Shown: positions 1-6,362 of the stretch, one piece after another
How positions within the stretch are numbered: position 1 is the stretch's first letter
Layout: each line of letters starts with the position of its first letter
IMG/VR virus record: IMGVR_UViG_3300042385_000351
Coordinates: 1-34,353 of that record
DNA length: 34,353 nt
DNA from: a virus
Direction: 5' to 3' (one strand)
Notes under the pieces: model-generated
Seen by the model: the letters and a program-made list of their open reading frames with translations, nothing else
Database searches by the model: none
What the model was told of the DNA's origin: nothing
Made by a program: the position numbers and the translations under genes

Positions 1-25
1 CTTATGTTTGCGTTGTATGTTTGGT

Positions 26-190
26 TTATTTTGTATCATAATATAAATCTTCATCAGGATCTTCATCCCGATTAGTATAGTATTTATACAAATTATTTTT
101 GCTTTTACGTATTTTATTTACGTCTTTTTCATTATGTCTAATGCGGTCGGAACCACGGTCGTCATAATCGCTTCTACGAGACTTACCCAT
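26..190 (-). CDS. Small highly charged phage protein, unknown function
   Basis: A 54-residue open frame with an ATG just upstream of the gp59-like gene's end (2-nt gap), reading right to left like its neighbours. The product is very polar: it opens MGKSRRSDYDD, is rich in Lys/Arg/Asp/Asn, and ends in an acidic and tyrosine-rich tail (DEDPDEDLYYDTK). There is no membrane segment and no recognisable domain. Close spacing behind gp59 and the consistent strand argue that it is translated as part of the replication-gene operon. A TATAAATA octamer lies inside it at 81-88 on the minus strand and could serve a gene left of the window. I do not recognise a family. Confidence 0.6.
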   Translation of the reverse strand: MGKSRRSDYDDRGSDRIRHNEKDVNKIRKSKNNLYKYYTNRDEDPDEDLYYDTK

Positions 191-192
191 AG

Positions 193-777
193 TTATTTTA
201 CCACCGTCCCAATCTCCTGTTCTAGTTGGCGGATGTAGTGATCTTTGTCTATTTTGACAAAGGGTTTATATTTCTTTACCAAATGCGCGAAGTCATTCCA
301 AATAAAATCATTCGATAAAGAACTATAGTCGGTATTATCTATTATACCTATTTTTGCCAAAATAGCAATAGATTCTAGAGAAATCTTTTTACCAAGATAC
401 ATTTTTAATACTTTAGGATGTTGCCCATTAATTACTTCGAATGGGTCTCCGTCTGCATAAAGAGTTTGGATATCCTGTTTAAAAGTATATCCCAATTTCT
501 GCATGCGTGTTTGCCATTCTGCATAGACATCATTCGCCTCTGTATCAAACACACCACCCCACTGATTCCCAGAAACAAAATTAGCAACTAGAAAATCAAT
601 GATTTCAGTTTTTGTTTTTGTTTCTGCCAACTTTCGCAACGCAAATAAGTCTTTACGTTTCAGAAATGCTTCTCTGGAAACCTTTACCCCTTTACGGGAT
701 TTGGTGATATCAAAATCAGGTCGAGTGAAATGTAATCTCAACGAGAGATACAATTGATAAACTTTATAAGAGTCCAT
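193..777 (-). CDS. 59: gp59-like loader of the replicative helicase
   Basis: A 194-residue protein whose sequence follows T4 gp59 (217 residues). The N-terminal pattern YKVYQLYLSLRLHF, then DFDITKSRKGVKVSREAFLKR, mirrors the T4 SVYKLYLMIKQHM...YDVIKYNWCMRVSDAAYQKR region. The C-terminal half keeps the NPKVLK-like and FIWNDF-like segments (T4 NPKVQS, LVWNNY). In T4 this protein binds forked DNA and gp32 and loads the gp41 helicase onto lagging-strand template. Its start codon overlaps the stop of the gp33-like gene by one base (TGATG), so the two are probably translationally coupled, and the 59-33 adjacency is the T4 order. Identification is by remembered alignment, not a search. Confidence 0.88.
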   Translation of the reverse strand: MDSYKVYQLYLSLRLHFTRPDFDITKSRKGVKVSREAFLKRKDLFALRKLAETKTKTEIIDFLVANFVSGNQWGGVFDTEANDVYAEWQTRMQKLGYTFKQDIQTLYADGDPFEVINGQHPKVLKMYLGKKISLESIAILAKIGIIDNTDYSSLSNDFIWNDFAHLVKKYKPFVKIDKDHYIRQLEQEIGTVVK

Positions 778-1040
778 CAGAGAGGCAGAATCCCATCATC
801 GTTTTTCAACATGTTGAGTTGTTGTGCCTCGACTCGAATTTTTTCTTTTAGTGATGAACTAATAAGACCAGCAACAGAACTAACCTCAATATTTCGTTTC
901 TCACAATAGTCAATGAGAATATCCATACAGGGTGATCTAGAGTCTCTTGCAAGTTTTTCAATAAAGATGGAAAACTCTGCTGCTGTCTTAAATTGCTTTG
1001 TAATCAAAAATTCATCAGTTACTGGAATTTCTTCCGTCAT
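777..1040 (-). CDS. 33: gp33-like late-transcription coactivator
   Basis: An 87-residue protein next to gp59, as in T4. T4 gp33 bridges the host RNA polymerase flap, the gp55 late sigma factor and the gp45 sliding clamp. The match is strongest in the C-terminal two thirds: a helix with FIEKLARDSRSPCMDILIDYCE, then the block ISSSLKEKIRVEAQQLNML, which parallels T4 IPSGIIEKIQSEAIDENLL, and a short hydrophobic C-terminus (GILPL, compare T4 LDFLL) where T4 gp33 contacts the clamp. It is shorter than T4 gp33 (112 residues), lacking part of the N-terminus. An AGGA ribosome-binding site precedes the ATG. It implies that this phage uses clamp-activated late transcription. Confidence 0.8.
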   Translation of the reverse strand: MTEEIPVTDEFLITKQFKTAAEFSIFIEKLARDSRSPCMDILIDYCEKRNIEVSSVAGLISSSLKEKIRVEAQQLNMLKNDDGILPL

Positions 1041-1043
1041 AAT

Positions 1044-1664
1044 CTATCCTGCGTAAAAAATATGTCTACCGATTTTAGTAACTCTCTGTAACTTCCAACC
1101 TGGACTAACATAGTCAGCATGGTAGAATAGAACGTTACTATTAACTACTATACGCGTATTGATCTCAGAAGTCAATACTTTTTTCGCAATATCTTTTGCT
1201 TCAGCATATAATACTGGGTCTTTGGCAGGTCGACGCATACACGTCCAACTGAACTGACAGACCCTACTTGTTCTCTGATAAACGACAGAGCAAACGTTTG
1301 ATGGATATTTTGGATTGCGAACTCTATTTAAAGTTACACCTGCAACCGCGATTTTACCCTTTCTGGGTTCATTACCTGCCTCGTAGTAGATGTTATCTGC
1401 TAGACAAGTTATTGCTGCAGAATTTTGTGACAGGTATTTTTGTTTTTCTTTTTTAACGTTTTTTTGTATGATTTCTTCTTGTTTTTGTAAAATTTCTTGG
1501 TTTTGTCGTTTTACGCTTTCGACTTTCTCATATCCACCGACAGTGTATTCCATTGCGGTGTCTTCGATTCTTTCTTTTGCATAACTCAATGATACACAAT
1601 ATATTACAATTACCACTAAAATTGAAGAAAGAATTTTCAATGTCTTCTTATTAAAGGAAGGCAT
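1044..1664 (-). CDS. Membrane-anchored SleB-type cell-wall hydrolase
   Basis: The start is taken at the ATG giving MPSFNKKT, because AAGGAA lies 6 nt upstream; a longer frame to 1736 exists but its extra 24 residues look like noncoding sequence. The 206-residue product has a signal-anchor at about residues 9-28 (ILSSILVVIVIYCVSL), a charged coiled-coil-like stretch rich in Gln/Glu/Lys (about 45-75), and a C-terminal Hydrolase_2 (SleB/CwlJ) domain with the typical NIYYEAGNEPRKGKIAVAGV block and VNRV-like continuation. Members cleave peptidoglycan as amidases or lytic transglycosylases. An anchor plus this domain suggests a role in lysis or envelope remodelling. It follows the tmRNA and precedes gp33, an unusual place for a lysis-type gene. 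Confidence 0.8.
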   Translation of the reverse strand: MPSFNKKTLKILSSILVVIVIYCVSLSYAKERIEDTAMEYTVGGYEKVESVKRQNQEILQKQEEIIQKNVKKEKQKYLSQNSAAITCLADNIYYEAGNEPRKGKIAVAGVTLNRVRNPKYPSNVCSVVYQRTSRVCQFSWTCMRRPAKDPVLYAEAKDIAKKVLTSEINTRIVVNSNVLFYHADYVSPGWKLQRVTKIGRHIFYAG

Positions 1665-1850
1665 CTCTATTCCTTGGATTGTTGAACTGGAGAGAGGATT
1701 AACCAGTGACTCCCTACACTGGGCACTTTTTTTCAAAGGTGCATTATATTTAGGGTTTAAAGACTCCCAATAGTCTCTGTTTACCGTTGATTTAGAACGG
1801 TTGGCGGTTTATTCTGTTTCGAGGGAAACCGCCGAAAACCCAATGCTAGC

Positions 1851-1886
1851 TTATGCAGCTAGAGCAAAGGCAACGTTATCGTTTGC
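1851..1886 (-). other. tmRNA proteolysis-tag reading frame
   Basis: Twelve codons inside the tmRNA coding piece, GCA AAC GAT AAC then on to TAA, translating to ANDNVAFALAA. Together with the charged alanine this would give AANDNVAFALAA, a standard degradation tag beginning with AND and ending in LAA. This makes the tmRNA call secure independently of the folding argument. Confidence 0.92.
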
Positions 1887-1966
1887 ATTTACAGTTTGTG
1901 GCGCTTTGCCAGTCAATCAGTCTCGGTATTCCTATTACACGAAAATCGAATTCCAAGGTCACCCCC

Positions 1967-2033
1967 ATCATAGATACACCATCATCCCTCACTTTAGTAG
2001 GCACCCCTTTCGGGTCGGACCTTGATGTATCTA
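1967..2033 (-). other. Intervening segment of the permuted tmRNA precursor
   Basis: These 67 nt lie between the CCA of the acceptor piece and the first G of the coding piece and should be removed during maturation. The ends pair as TAGATACA with TGTATCTA, extending the acceptor helix. Inside is a small hairpin (CCCGAAAGGGG). This is the expected layout of permuted tmRNA precursors, in which host nucleases cut out the loop to leave two base-paired RNA chains. Confidence 0.8.
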
Positions 2034-2102
2034 TGGTGGAGGTGGAGGGAGTCGAACCCTCGTCTTTCCGCTTTTATTGTCAACTGTCAACAACTGATAT
2101 AT

Positions 2103-2133
2103 TATTTATACTATAGTTTTGGTCAGAAGTCAA
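2103..2133 (-). promoter_or_regulatory. Promoter of the tmRNA, sigma70-like with late octamer
   Basis: TTGACT (2133-2128), a 17-nt spacer and TATAAA (2110-2105); the -10 continues to the T4 late-promoter octamer TATAAATA (2110-2103). The predicted start lies a few bases upstream of the acceptor piece. The TGA stop of the exonuclease gene (2132-2130) is inside the -35 hexamer. The dual character suggests early use by host sigma70 and possibly later use by a gp55-like sigma with gp33; that is inference. Confidence 0.72.
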
Positions 2134-2807
2134 GCCAAATAATAACCATTTTCATAATAATCACGAGTTCGAAGCAATTCTTTCACCCAGTTGTCTCGCT
2201 TCTCGATAAACACCTGAGGTTCATCACCCTCGACTGCAATAAGAACTACCAACCACGGAACAGGAATCCCAGTTCGTTCCTCATACATGATTGCATATGC
2301 TGCAGTCTGCATAAAGTAAGAACTGATATGTTCTTTCTTTTTGGGTTTGCTAGATGTCTTGAAGTCGATGACTGCTCGGAGACGGTTATAATCGGCGATA
2401 CAGTCGACACGACCTGCCATACGGAGGTGGTCGCTGTAGAGCGCAAGTTCTTGGCAGTGAATGTCGCCAATCGGATCGAGAACAGGTTTGAACTTCTTGA
2501 ACATCTCAACGTCAAGTAGAGATGCTTTCGTAGTTGTATACGCTTCTTCTAAATCTTCGTTCTTAAGATATGATTCAGTTAATGAGTGAATCTTAGTTCC
2601 ACGAGTTGATGCTTTGTTCGAGATCTTATTCGCTTCTTCTTCACCAACACGTTTTCGCCAAGCAGCGATTCCATCTCTGGATAGAACCCCGAGAACAGTG
2701 GTAGCAGAAGGATACGCTACACCAGAGGCATTAACGTAAACTCTGCTACCATCTTCGTTCGTAGTTGATTGTGCGAAATCTTCATAGTCATATATCGTCT
2801 TAAACAT
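2130..2807 (-). CDS. RecB/Cas4-like PD-(D/E)XK exonuclease
   Basis: A 225-residue protein with the PD-(D/E)XK nuclease signature. GRVDCIAD at about 132-139 supplies D135. VIDFKTSSKPKK at about 147-157 supplies D148 and K150. A following QTAAYAIMYEE motif (Q167) is typical of the RecB/Cas4 branch. The upstream helix with TRGTKIHSLTESYL (H74) also fits. Close relatives are a conserved single-copy exonuclease of marine T4-like phages, assumed to act in recombination or degradation of DNA ends. The N-terminus begins right after its promoter, only 5 nt from the -10 box, so the message may be leaderless; the extended N-terminal motif before VLGVLSRDGIAAWRKRVGEEEAN agrees with this start. It ends with TGA overlapping the tmRNA promoter. 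Confidence 0.85.
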   Translation of the reverse strand: MFKTIYDYEDFAQSTTNEDGSRVYVNASGVAYPSATTVLGVLSRDGIAAWRKRVGEEEANKISNKASTRGTKIHSLTESYLKNEDLEEAYTTTKASLLDVEMFKKFKPVLDPIGDIHCQELALYSDHLRMAGRVDCIADYNRLRAVIDFKTSSKPKKKEHISSYFMQTAAYAIMYEERTGIPVPWLVVLIAVEGDEPQVFIEKRDNWVKELLRTRDYYENGYYLA

Positions 2808-2812
2808 AATTC

Positions 2813-2841
2813 ATTATACTATAATTTTATAGAAAAGTCAA
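2813..2841 (-). promoter_or_regulatory. Promoter of the exonuclease gene
   Basis: TTGACT (2841-2836), 17-nt spacer and a perfect TATAAT (2818-2813). The ATG of the exonuclease begins at 2807, 5 nt after the -10, so transcription would begin at or within the start codon. The TGA stop of the upstream 96-residue gene (2840-2838) is embedded in the -35 hexamer. Confidence 0.78.
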
Positions 2842-3128
2842 GCCATTTCTTCAATAAATTCTTTTAATTTTAAATTATAAAAACCATAATATGCCATCTG
2901 ATCTTCAACCTCGGTATAATTTTCTGCTGCAATCACCGCATTTGCATCGTCAATTTCTCTGGTTAGATGAGCAATAAAATCTGCATTAGCAGGATCTTCT
3001 GCATCTAATGCATCTAATTGATTTTGTAACTGAGATGGGCGCTGTAGTGCAAGACTTTTTGGTTGGATTGGCAGACCCGTAAATGCATCACCGAGTGATG
3101 CATGAAAATCTTCTAGTAGTGTTGACAT
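2838..3128 (-). CDS. Conserved-looking phage protein, unknown function
   Basis: A 96-residue acidic protein without Cys, signal peptide or membrane segment. The middle is rich in Asp/Ala and predicted helical (QLQNQLDALDAEDPANADFI, then LTREIDDANAVIA), consistent with a small helical or coiled-coil protein. The ATG is preceded by TAGGAGA; the TAG stop of the PhoH gene forms part of this ribosome-binding site, so the two genes are coupled. Its own stop (TGA) is part of the -35 box of the next promoter. I do not recognise a family; position between PhoH and the exonuclease suggests a nucleic-acid-related operon. Confidence 0.7.
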   Translation of the reverse strand: MSTLLEDFHASLGDAFTGLPIQPKSLALQRPSQLQNQLDALDAEDPANADFIAHLTREIDDANAVIAAENYTEVEDQMAYYGFYNLKLKEFIEEMA

Positions 3129-3137
3129 TTTTATCTC

Positions 3138-3896
3138 CTATGCTGCGTAACGACTTTCATATTCTAGTCGAGCAATTATATATTCTTTTACAAGTTTTGA
3201 TCGAACGATATCGTCTACAGTAAACTCAACAGTTTTAAATGAAGGCATCATGTCTGCAATTGCAATAAATTTCTGCAACCCAGACATATCGTTCTTCTTA
3301 TATAGGTCAGTTTGGCGGAAGTCTCCGCAGAAAATGACCTTTGAGTTCTTACCGATACGAGTCATGATAGAATTGAGTTCCATATCTGTCATATTCTGAC
3401 ATTCATCGACAACTACGATGGAGTTGTCTAGAGTGATACCACGAACGAATGATGTGATAAGGAAGTGAACCATTTTTTGTTCTTGTAGACGAGCAAATGG
3501 TTGAATATGATTGAAAAGATCTTCACAGATTTCAACATATGGCATAGTGTAAACTTCTGTCTTTTCTTTTTCGTCTCCAGGAAGATGCCCGATCTCGCGC
3601 GAAGGAACTGCTGAGCGCACAATAACGAGACGTTCGAAATTGCTGGAACTATCTAATACTTCTTCTAATGCTTTATATAGAGCGATGAATGTTTTACCAG
3701 TGCCAGCGACACCATGTAGTAGGACTGCGGATGCTTGCTTATCATAAATTTCAAAGAAGGATCTTTGATTGAAATTTAGAGGGGAAATTTGTTTCAAATC
3801 ATTGTATGAAACTTTACACTTAGAACTTCTCTCTTGTTGAATGATAGTTTCGGATGGGGCGACGAGTTGTAGATTATTTTGTTTTCTTCTCGACAT
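3138..3896 (-). CDS. phoH: PhoH-like P-loop ATPase
   Basis: A 252-residue protein with Walker A GVAGTGKT at residues 62-69 and Walker B IVVVDECQN at about 160-168, matching the PhoH family, a helicase-superfamily-1-like ATPase that is nearly universal in marine myophages. The loop SAVPSREIGHLPGDEKEK (95-112) and the RIGKNSKVIFCGDFRQTDL region (motif III-like) are also characteristic. Members of the family have been linked to phosphate starvation and to RNA metabolism, but the phage role is not settled. The ATG has AAGGACT upstream. An intrinsic terminator sits immediately upstream at 3933-3961, so the gene likely starts a new transcript, although no clear promoter is visible in the gap. Confidence 0.9.
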   Translation of the reverse strand: MSRRKQNNLQLVAPSETIIQQERSSKCKVSYNDLKQISPLNFNQRSFFEIYDKQASAVLLHGVAGTGKTFIALYKALEEVLDSSSNFERLVIVRSAVPSREIGHLPGDEKEKTEVYTMPYVEICEDLFNHIQPFARLQEQKMVHFLITSFVRGITLDNSIVVVDECQNMTDMELNSIMTRIGKNSKVIFCGDFRQTDLYKKNDMSGLQKFIAIADMMPSFKTVEFTVDDIVRSKLVKEYIIARLEYESRYAA

Positions 3897-3932
3897 TTGC
3901 AGTCCTTATTTTAACTAGAGGGTTGATACGAA

Positions 3933-3961
3933 AAAGGCGACTCCACTACGGAGTCGCCTTT
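3933..3961 (-). terminator. Intrinsic terminator between the 179-residue gene and phoH
   Basis: An 11-bp GC-rich stem (AAGGCGACTCC with GGAGTCGCCTT) and 5-nt loop, followed on the minus strand by TTTTTCG. Because the plus-strand side also has TTTATTTT after the stem, it could work in both directions; genes here are minus-strand, so termination of the message from 4567 is the likely role. Confidence 0.82.
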
Positions 3962-4027
3962 ATTTTCCGAGGACATCGGAATCTGAAATTGGGATGGGAG
4001 TTCTTTTTTGTTCCATACAAGTATTTA

Positions 4028-4567
4028 TTAAACTGCGACACTCCACCACTCTGGAATCGGGCGATTTTTCCACTTTGCCATAGTTTTTTTTGCGCCGACA
4101 TAATAGTTACGATACGACTGAATAGAGTCAGGAACTTTGTATTCATCTGGCATCGCAGGAGTAGGTTGCGTTTTATAACCGATAGGAATATTAATAGGAG
4201 GTTTACGTAACCAATATACTAGACGGTCACAAGAATGGATCTTGCCATATCGGTGAGTGTATTCAGATAAGAGGGATTGGAATAGGCATACAAGCCAGTT
4301 ATAATTGTTGTTAGACTGGCGAACCCAAACAGCACTCGGATGATTGATGTGTGTCGCCTTGTATAGTTGCCCCTCAAGAGAAGTATCTTCTAACCGCCAT
4401 CGTTTGATCTTTCGTCCAGAGGAAGCATCGATATATTCTTTGCCGTCGAGAACACGGTGCGCAGTTGATAGTAACTGGGCATACTCGAGGATCATCTTTA
4501 CGACATGTTTGTCGTTATGGTATTCTGCGCACTTGGTGACATCGCTGTCAAGATAAAAAATATTCAT
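4028..4567 (-). CDS. Conserved marine-phage protein with HVVKM motif
   Basis: A 179-residue soluble protein. The N-terminus MNIFYLDSDVTKCAEYHNDKHVVKMI, followed by a helix with LLSTAHRVLDG, is a pattern I associate with a conserved hypothetical family of marine T4-like phages. The rest is rich in Trp/Tyr/His (HINHPSAVWVRQSNNNYNW, YWLRKPP, a C-terminal PIPEWW). Conserved His, Asp and Lys near the N-terminus could be catalytic, but I cannot name a reaction. A sigma70-like promoter lies about 80 nt upstream inside the preceding gene, and a strong terminator follows, so it is probably expressed on its own as well as with its neighbour. Confidence 0.75.
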   Translation of the reverse strand: MNIFYLDSDVTKCAEYHNDKHVVKMILEYAQLLSTAHRVLDGKEYIDASSGRKIKRWRLEDTSLEGQLYKATHINHPSAVWVRQSNNNYNWLVCLFQSLLSEYTHRYGKIHSCDRLVYWLRKPPINIPIGYKTQPTPAMPDEYKVPDSIQSYRNYYVGAKKTMAKWKNRPIPEWWSVAV

Positions 4568-4573
4568 AATGTA

Positions 4574-4852
4574 TTACTCGTCAAATGGAATCTCTTCCAT
4601 GTTATTAATTATGTTTTGTATCGCAACTTTAGCGACATCACTTATTATACTGTTTCCTATCGAAAAGTCAAGTGCTTTTCTGACAAAAATTGGATCTAAG
4701 GTAGTTAATATATCTGCATTGTATTTCTTTTCACATTCTGGATAAGTATTCAATGCAGCAAGAACAAGTTCTACCTCAAAGTCCGTATATAAAGATATAC
4801 GATACCTTCTATGCGATAGAAATCTATCTGGAAAATTAACTACTCTACCCAT
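4574..4852 (-). CDS. Small phage protein, unknown function
   Basis: A 92-residue product with a basic N-terminus (VNFPDRFLSHRRYRISLY) and an acidic C-terminus (NNMEEIPFDE). No signal peptide, cysteine cluster or known motif is visible. It starts 14 nt after the end of the carbamoyltransferase gene; the octamer AATAAATA (4865-4858), one base off a T4-type late promoter, lies in that gap. It ends 6 nt before the next gene and carries that gene's promoter within its coding sequence (4671-4644). Spacing and strand make it a credible gene. Confidence 0.6.
   Translation of the reverse strand: MGRVVNFPDRFLSHRRYRISLYTDFEVELVLAALNTYPECEKKYNADILTTLDPIFVRKALDFSIGNSIISDVAKVAIQNIINNMEEIPFDE
4644..4671 (-). 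promoter_or_regulatory. Intragenic sigma70-like promoter
   Basis: TTGACT (4671-4666), 16-nt spacer and perfect TATAAT (4649-4644), within the coding sequence of the 92-residue gene and about 77 nt upstream of the 179-residue gene's ATG. It belongs to the same promoter family as the intergenic copies elsewhere in the window. Confidence 0.6.
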
Positions 4853-4866
4853 AACAATATTTATTC

Positions 4867-6294
4867 TTAAAAGACCTTCACATTATAGATATTTTGGAAC
4901 ATGGCAGCATCCTTTTCATCATTTACCATTGGAAATCCTTTAATGTTCAGACTAGTATTAAGTAACATCGGACAACCTGTTTCTTCATACCATCTTGTCA
5001 GCAATTCAAACAATCCTGGATGCTGTTGCTTGTTTACAGTTTGGACGCGAGATGTGCCATCAACGTGAACGATAGCAGGGAACTTTGTAGGAAATTTACA
5101 TCTTGCAGTAAACTGCATGTAAGGGGATACTTCAACTGGCATGTCAAAATACTCCGCTGCATGTTGCTCAAGGATGACTGGTGCGAATGGTCTAAACTTT
5201 TGTCTGCGTTTGATTGCATTTACTCTGTCCTTAATGTCAATTCTGGTTGGATCTGCCAACAAACTCCGATTACCCAAAGCACGTGGACCAAATTCTGCTC
5301 GCCCATTTGCAACACCCACTATACCGTCTTTTTTAAGAAAAGTCAATAGATTTTCTACAGGATATTCCCCCTCGATATTCTCGCCGAGATATGGACCTTG
5401 CCAGTTTAATTTTCTGCGATTGTTTGCAGCAATAGCACCAAGACTGCTCCCTGAATCTCCAGGATTTGGCATGACCCATACATTCTTGAAATACTTTAAC
5501 GCGATATGATTTGCACTACAGTTTAGCGCACAACCACCCATAAGAACAAGATTTCCTTGTAAGGTGTCTTTCATCTTTGCACGAATCAGTAATTTTTCAA
5601 ATTCTTCTTCGTATACTTTTTGCGTTGCTGCGGCAACACTATAATGGTCCAAATCAAAGTCATCATTACGCCACCAACGACATCCGCGATGAAGGTTTTC
5701 AGATTCCCAAAGATTTCTAACTTCGTCATAATATTTTTCGGCATCACCATATGCTACCATCCCCATTAAGATATATTCATCTTCGTTTGCTTTAAGACCA
5801 ACTCGGTCTGTCATAGCAGAATAGAACAACCCCAGTGACTTGGGATAATCCATTGACCATTTCTTTGTAAGGTTACTACCAGAACATTTCCAGATTGATG
5901 CTGTATCAAATTCACCGATAGCATCGATTACAAGAGCAGTCGCAGATTCGAACCGAGAAGTATAGAAACCTGCAGCGGCATGCGACTCATGGTGCGAGGC
6001 AAACTCGACAGGGACATCAAGTCCAAATTCTTTTAGATACTGCCTTACGCTAAATCGAACTAATCCCTGCCCAGAAAGAAATCTACGCATCGCTCTCAAT
6101 TTGGGTTTCTCATACCAATGTATCTTTTCTGGTTTACCGAACTTCAGCGCTGCGTTGATCAGATCGACATTTAGATGTTTGTCATTTTTAACGCCACTAT
6201 ATCGTTCGACGTGTGATGCGAATAGAATCTCGTCCCCGCTAACAACAGTCAACGCCGCATCATGTGCGGCGGCAGATATACCCCATTCAATCAT
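4867..6294 (-). CDS. NodU/CmcH-type O-carbamoyltransferase
   Basis: A 475-residue protein with the two-domain architecture of the NodU/CmcH/TobZ family, which makes carbamoyl-adenylate from carbamoyl phosphate and ATP and transfers it to a hydroxyl. The N-terminal kinase-like (YrdC/actin-fold) part begins GISAAAHDAALTV and has the metal-binding ASHHESHAAAGFY motif. Next comes DAIGEFDTASIW, then LVLMGGCALNCSAN. The C-terminal ATP/carbamoyl domain has NGRAEFGPRALGNRSLLADP and KRRQKFRPFAPVI. Length and motif order look intact. Substrates in the family are sugars or antibiotic scaffolds. It is the last gene downstream of the radical-SAM operon, so it may cap a metabolite or a modified base made there, but carbamoyltransferases also occur alone in marine phages. 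Confidence 0.9.
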   Translation of the reverse strand: MIEWGISAAAHDAALTVVSGDEILFASHVERYSGVKNDKHLNVDLINAALKFGKPEKIHWYEKPKLRAMRRFLSGQGLVRFSVRQYLKEFGLDVPVEFASHHESHAAAGFYTSRFESATALVIDAIGEFDTASIWKCSGSNLTKKWSMDYPKSLGLFYSAMTDRVGLKANEDEYILMGMVAYGDAEKYYDEVRNLWESENLHRGCRWWRNDDFDLDHYSVAAATQKVYEEEFEKLLIRAKMKDTLQGNLVLMGGCALNCSANHIALKYFKNVWVMPNPGDSGSSLGAIAANNRRKLNWQGPYLGENIEGEYPVENLLTFLKKDGIVGVANGRAEFGPRALGNRSLLADPTRIDIKDRVNAIKRRQKFRPFAPVILEQHAAEYFDMPVEVSPYMQFTARCKFPTKFPAIVHVDGTSRVQTVNKQQHPGLFELLTRWYEETGCPMLLNTSLNIKGFPMVNDEKDAAMFQNIYNVKVF

Positions 6295-6362
6295 AGATAA
6301 AGGGATCTTGTTTTCTTATTTTTTTTATTCGGCGAATGTGCGATCTCTTTAAGAGATAACTT

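Larger units (their letters stand above)
1750..2096 (-). ncRNA. ssrA: Circularly permuted two-piece tmRNA (ssrA)
   Basis: Read on the minus strand, the acceptor piece comes first (about 2096-2034). It contains a T arm (stem GAGGG, loop with TTCGACT, stem CCCTC, at 2061-2045), the acceptor strand CACCTCC (2044-2038), discriminator A and encoded CCA (2036-2034). After an intervening segment (2033-1967) the coding piece begins GGGGGTGACC at 1966; GGGGGTG pairs fully with CACCTCC, allowing one G-U. The intervening segment closes with an 8-bp stem (TAGATACA/TGTATCTA). The reading frame from 1886 to 1851 gives the tag ANDNVAFALAA and stops at TAA. Further hairpins resembling pseudoknot stems follow (GGCGGTTT/AAACCGCC; ACCGTT/AACGGT; AGACT/AGTCT). 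The outer ends are approximate. tmRNA rescues stalled ribosomes and tags the nascent peptide for ClpXP; the LAA tail fits that. Confidence 0.92.

Noticed and set aside
81-88. TATAAATA octamer on the minus strand inside the first small gene
   Set aside because: It matches the late-promoter octamer but has no gene start shortly downstream within the window, so I cannot support it as a promoter.
2034-2061. tRNA-like T arm and CCA
   Set aside because: No matching anticodon arm or 5' acceptor strand lies directly upstream; the partner strand is in the coding piece downstream, so it is the tmRNA acceptor piece, not a tRNA.
1801-2519. Several plus-strand open frames over the tmRNA and exonuclease
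   Set aside because: They lie opposite a secure tmRNA and nuclease gene, have no ribosome-binding sites, and their translations look like random shadows.
6338-6358. Palindrome GATCTCTTTAAGAGATA upstream of the carbamoyltransferase
   Set aside because: A near-perfect inverted repeat, but on the coding strand it is not followed by a T-run, and no regulator or promoter can be assigned to it.
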